A stretch of DNA of 24,891 nt from RGIG2206 sp045577615 (GTDB lineage Bacteria; Bacillota; Clostridia; Oscillospirales; Acutalibacteraceae), in assembly GCA_045577615.1 (NCBI GenBank), contig JAZNIT010000010.1, forward strand, positions 1 through 24,891, read 5' to 3'. Positions within the stretch are counted from its first letter, which is position 1; the number at the start of each line of letters is the position of its first letter. This document shows, one piece after another, positions 23,631 through 24,891 of this stretch. The position numbers and the translations under genes were made by a program. Under the pieces are notes generated by a model, which did not search any database, had not been told where the DNA came from, and saw only the letters and a program-made list of their open reading frames with translations.

Positions 23631-23670
23631 AACAGCCGAAATAATTTATTTCGGCTGTTTTTCTATTTAT
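23631..23670 (+). terminator. Second, strong terminator before tRNA-Arg
   Basis: Arms AACAGCCGAAATA (23631-23643) and TATTTCGGCTGTT (23647-23659) are followed by TTTTTCTATTTATTT. Confidence 0.88.
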
Positions 23671-23673
23671 TTC

Positions 23674-23702
23674 TTTACTTTGTAATGGGTTGATGTTATA
23701 AT
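23674..23702 (+). promoter_or_regulatory. Promoter of tRNA-Arg
   Basis: TTTACT (23674-23679) and TATAAT (23697-23702) with a 17-bp spacer and an extended TGT element directly before the -10. The tRNA starts 14 bases after the -10. Confidence 0.75.
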
Positions 23703-23715
23703 CTAACTTGTGCAT

Positions 23716-23792
23716 CCGCCCGTAGCGAAGCTGGATATCGCATCAGATTCCGATTCTGAGGGCCGGGGGTTCGAATCCCTTCGGGCGGGCCA
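23716..23792 (+). tRNA. tRNA-Arg (anticodon CCG)
   Basis: A complete 77-base cloverleaf with encoded CCA. The acceptor arms are CCGCCCG (23716-23722) and CGGGCGG (23782-23788), with discriminator G. The D-stem is GCGA/TCGC, and the anticodon arm is TCAGA-TTCCGAT-TCTGA, giving anticodon CCG for the codon CGG. The T-arm is GGGGG-TTCGAAT-CCCTT with two G-U pairs. Its 3' end is duplicated 175 bp downstream. Confidence 0.96.
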
Positions 23793-23795
23793 AAA
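23774..23795 (+). repeat. tRNA-Arg 3'-end direct repeat, copy 1
   Basis: This 22-bp segment covers the last part of the T-arm, the acceptor 3' strand, CCA and the following AAA. It recurs exactly at 23949-23970, spaced 175 bp apart, as att sites do when an element has inserted at a tRNA 3' end. Confidence 0.85.
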
Positions 23796-23829
23796 AACAA
23801 CAACCTCTTTTTGAGGTTGTTGTTTTTTT
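23792..23829 (+). terminator. Terminator of tRNA-Arg
   Basis: The core arms CAACAACCTC and GAGGTTGTTG, extended by A-T pairs, surround a TTTTT loop. A run of seven T follows. A near-copy lies at 24203-24245. Confidence 0.9.
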
Positions 23830-23830
23830 A

Positions 23831-23958
23831 CGAAGGGATTCGAACCACGAAAGGGAGCGCACGACGAGTGAAACGAGGCAAGGCGCGACTAAGAAACAGT
23901 GCAGTGCACTGTTTCGACTTTCGTCCAAAGGAGCGAAGCGACTGCGATAATCCCTTCG
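23831..23958. repeat. Palindromic insert with an inverted tRNA T-arm copy
   Basis: The ends CGAAGGGATT (23831-23840) and AATCCCTTCG (23949-23958) are exact complements, so the unit can fold back on itself. The left 16 bases (23831-23846) are the reverse complement of the tRNA T-arm (23768-23783). Inside are ACGAAAG/CTTTCGT and a perfect central hairpin, GAAACAGTGCA (23893-23903) with TGCACTGTTTC (23905-23915). It is more GC-rich than its surroundings and has no credible gene. Confidence 0.7.
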
Positions 23959-23970
23959 GGCGGGCCAAAA
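23949..23970 (+). repeat. tRNA-Arg 3'-end direct repeat, copy 2
   Basis: Exact 22-bp copy of 23774-23795. It lacks the rest of the tRNA and is followed by a different terminator. Confidence 0.85.
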
Positions 23971-24010
23971 CAAAAATCCTGTCGATTATTGTCGGCAGGA
24001 TTTTTGTTTT
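23967..24010 (+). terminator. Terminator-like hairpin behind the second tRNA-end copy
   Basis: Arms AAAACAAAAATCCTG (23967-23981) and CAGGATTTTTGTTTT (23996-24010) pair perfectly over 15 bp around a 14-base loop. Confidence 0.75.
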
Positions 24011-24011
24011 G

Positions 24012-24135
24012 TATTATTCACTATTCATTATTCAATATTCATCATTCATTAAAACGGATTTTCGTAATGAATAATGAAGTCGCTTGCGCTGATGAATAAT
24101 GAATAATTTCGGTGTCGGCTTTGCCGACGAATTAT
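24012..24135. repeat. AT-rich foldback with TATTCATTATTCA units and a GC-clamped hairpin
   Basis: TATTCATTATTCA (24022-24034) is inverted as TGAATAATGAATA (24093-24105), with a nested pair ATTCATTA/TAATGAAT (24044-24051, 24065-24072). A second hairpin follows immediately, TGTCGGC-TTT-GCCGACG with AATT flanks (about 24104-24133). No gene is present. Confidence 0.6.
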
Positions 24136-24302
24136 AAATATTATGTAGGGGTTTGAACACATAGTTCAAAAAATAAAAGGGCATCGAATTTATACACCCT
24201 TTCCAAAACAACAACCTCTTTTGAGGTTGTTGTTTTTTTACGAAGAAGCTTGAACTGCATGTAATTTAAGATTTTCTTTATAGATTATTAATGCAAATAA
24301 AA
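24136..24302. other. Intergenic stretch with a duplicated terminator
   Basis: No gene is seen. The segment 24203-24245 repeats 23790-23835 with small length changes in the A and T runs. It includes the CAACAACCTC/GAGGTTGTTG hairpin, the T-run and the trailing ACGAAG. The sequence just before it (ATCGAATTTATACACCCTTTCCA) ends in CCA like a tRNA end but does not form one. The rest is AT-rich and unremarkable. Confidence 0.6.
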
Positions 24303-24331
24303 TTGTAATGGTTATTATAGCGTGTTATAAT
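24303..24331 (+). promoter_or_regulatory. Promoter of the small membrane protein gene
   Basis: TTGTAA (24303-24308) and TATAAT (24326-24331) with a 17-bp spacer and an extended TGT element. Confidence 0.75.
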
Positions 24332-24357
24332 CTATAAAAAGATAGGAGTGTTAAAAT

Positions 24358-24732
24358 ATGAATAGGTTTATAAAAAGGATTTTCCTTATTTCTATGTTTG
24401 TTTTGTGTTATTTATCTTTGTTTATGACTTGGTATAACACATCAGAAGTAAAAGTATTAAATGGAACTTCTATTGTTACCGGGAATTTATTAATATCTAT
24501 TGCAATAATAATAACTTATCTTATTAGCGTTTTATTTTTCGATAAACTACCTAAAATATTCTTTATATCCGGTATATTTAGTCTTTTGAGCTTGTTATTG
24601 CAAATGTTTTATAAGTTTAATGACTTGGGTAATATTGCTACATTATCCGTCGGTCCATATGTTGGCTTTGCTTTAGTTGTTTTAACATTATGTGTGTATA
24701 TTTTTGCAAATGTAAATAAAATTAAAAAATGA
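24358..24732 (+). CDS. Small four-helix membrane protein of unknown function
   Basis: The 124-aa protein has four likely membrane helices, at about residues 7-25, 42-60, 66-85 and 97-117. Both ends are lysine-rich (MNRFIKR and NVNKIKK), so both termini are probably cytoplasmic. GGAGTG (24345-24350) is seven bases from the ATG, and a good promoter precedes it. The gene is clearly more AT-rich than the window average, fitting recent arrival between a repeat island and an insertion sequence. No family was recognised. Confidence 0.78.
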   Translation: MNRFIKRIFLISMFVLCYLSLFMTWYNTSEVKVLNGTSIVTGNLLISIAIIITYLISVLFFDKLPKIFFISGIFSLLSLLLQMFYKFNDLGNIATLSVGPYVGFALVVLTLCVYIFANVNKIKK

Positions 24733-24752
24733 AACAAACCACCCCACATCAA

Positions 24753-24891
24753 TGAAGTGAACCCCAAAGTTTAGACAAAATTAAATATTAAATTGTTAGT
24801 GAATGAGTTCGGTATTGTACCGGGCTCATTCCTTTTAGTTTTAAGGAAATTCTTTCGTTGTTGTAGTAATCTATGTAATGTTTTAATTCAT
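24753..24891 (-). mobile_element. IS3-family (IS150-like) insertion sequence, terminal part only
   Basis: A terminal inverted repeat starts with TGAAGTGAACCCC at 24753 and continues to about 24777 (AGTTTAGACA). This resembles IS150-group ends, which start with TG and carry a run of C. Next comes the 3' end of a minus-strand transposase gene. The other end lies outside the window. Confidence 0.82.
24788..24891 (-). CDS. IS3-family transposase OrfB, C-terminal fragment (runs off the window)
   Basis: The minus strand encodes ELKHYIDYYNNERISL, then KLKGMSPVQYRTHSLTI and a stop (24788-24790). This is the hallmark C-terminus of IS3-group DDE transposases, beyond the catalytic core. Only about 34 codons are inside the window, so intactness cannot be judged. 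Confidence 0.88.
   Translation of the reverse strand, partial: ELKHYIDYYNNERISLKLKGMSPVQYRTHSLTI

Noticed and set aside
23831..23970. Prophage or genomic island at tRNA-Arg
   Set aside because: Despite att-like direct repeats only about 150 bp lie between them, with no integrase or cargo gene.
23743..23973. Minus-strand frame encoding ARPKGFEPPALRIGI-type peptide
   Set aside because: It is the antisense of the tRNA-Arg gene and its repeat; this peptide is a well-known false protein arising from tRNA complements.
24136..24205. A second, degenerate tRNA ending in CCA
   Set aside because: The sequence before CCA does not give acceptor or T-arm pairing, so only a remnant is conceivable.

Overview
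The window comes from a low-to-moderate GC Gram-positive bacterium, most likely a gut-type member of the Clostridia (Oscillospiraceae/Ruminococcaceae-like; inferred from style, not from a search). The signs are strong GGAGG-type ribosome binding sites, many lipoboxes, a T-box leader, a group II ECF module, a zinc-finger ClpE and -35/-10 promoters of housekeeping type. Nearly all of the sequence is ordinary chromosome, with mobile or repeated DNA at both edges and in two intergenic islands.

Layout. (1) 8-728 is a complete IS200-type insertion sequence with a single Y1 transposase, terminal hairpins, and a hairpin that buries the transposase ribosome binding site. (2) 783-3080 is a polar amino-acid ABC importer operon: substrate-binding lipoprotein, permease, ATPase, terminator. 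The binding protein has its lobes in reversed order and reads as a natural circular permutation; this is the most unusual thing in the window. (3) 3116-14485 is one uninterrupted run of eleven co-directional genes: ruvC, ruvA, ruvB, a SAM methyltransferase, ecfA1, ecfA2, ecfT, truA, a DUF5711-like membrane protein, a CvpA-like protein, pgsA and a clpE-like unfoldase (twelve with truA counted separately from the ECF module). Gaps are at most about 22 bases, several genes overlap, and no internal terminator is visible. (4) 14508-14660 is a tRNA-Gly(UCC) gene whose promoter is enclosed in a perfect 11-bp inverted repeat. (5) 14688-17238 is a methionine operon: a T-box leader, metY and metA, closed by a bidirectional terminator. 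MetA carries Glu111, the residue tied to acetyl-CoA use, which matches the O-acetylhomoserine needed by MetY. (6) 17247-18875 (minus) is a secreted SGNH-hydrolase lipoprotein with a BIG2-like domain, divergent from a small amidase-like protein (18982-19545). (7) 19550-19859 is a MITE-like 310-bp unit with imperfect terminal inverted repeats, followed by a small minus-strand XRE regulator. (8) 20197-23660 is a nicotinate phosphoribosyltransferase gene, an unknown lipoprotein and an AI-2E/PerM-family membrane protein, ending in two terminators. (9) 23674-24245 is tRNA-Arg(CCG) followed by a dense repeat island: a duplicated tRNA 3' end, an inverted T-arm copy, a duplicated terminator and AT-rich foldbacks. 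(10) 24303-24732 is a small four-helix membrane protein of unknown function, and 24753-24891 is the terminal part of an IS3-family element running off the window.

How the genes fit together. The RuvABC genes resolve Holliday junctions. The ECF ATPases and EcfT form the shared engine for vitamin or metal uptake, with S-components presumably encoded elsewhere. TruA modifies tRNA, PgsA starts phosphatidylglycerol synthesis, and ClpE remodels or degrades proteins. MetA and MetY form a two-step homocysteine pathway that the leader should switch on when tRNA-Met is uncharged. No CRISPR array, prophage or defence system was seen.
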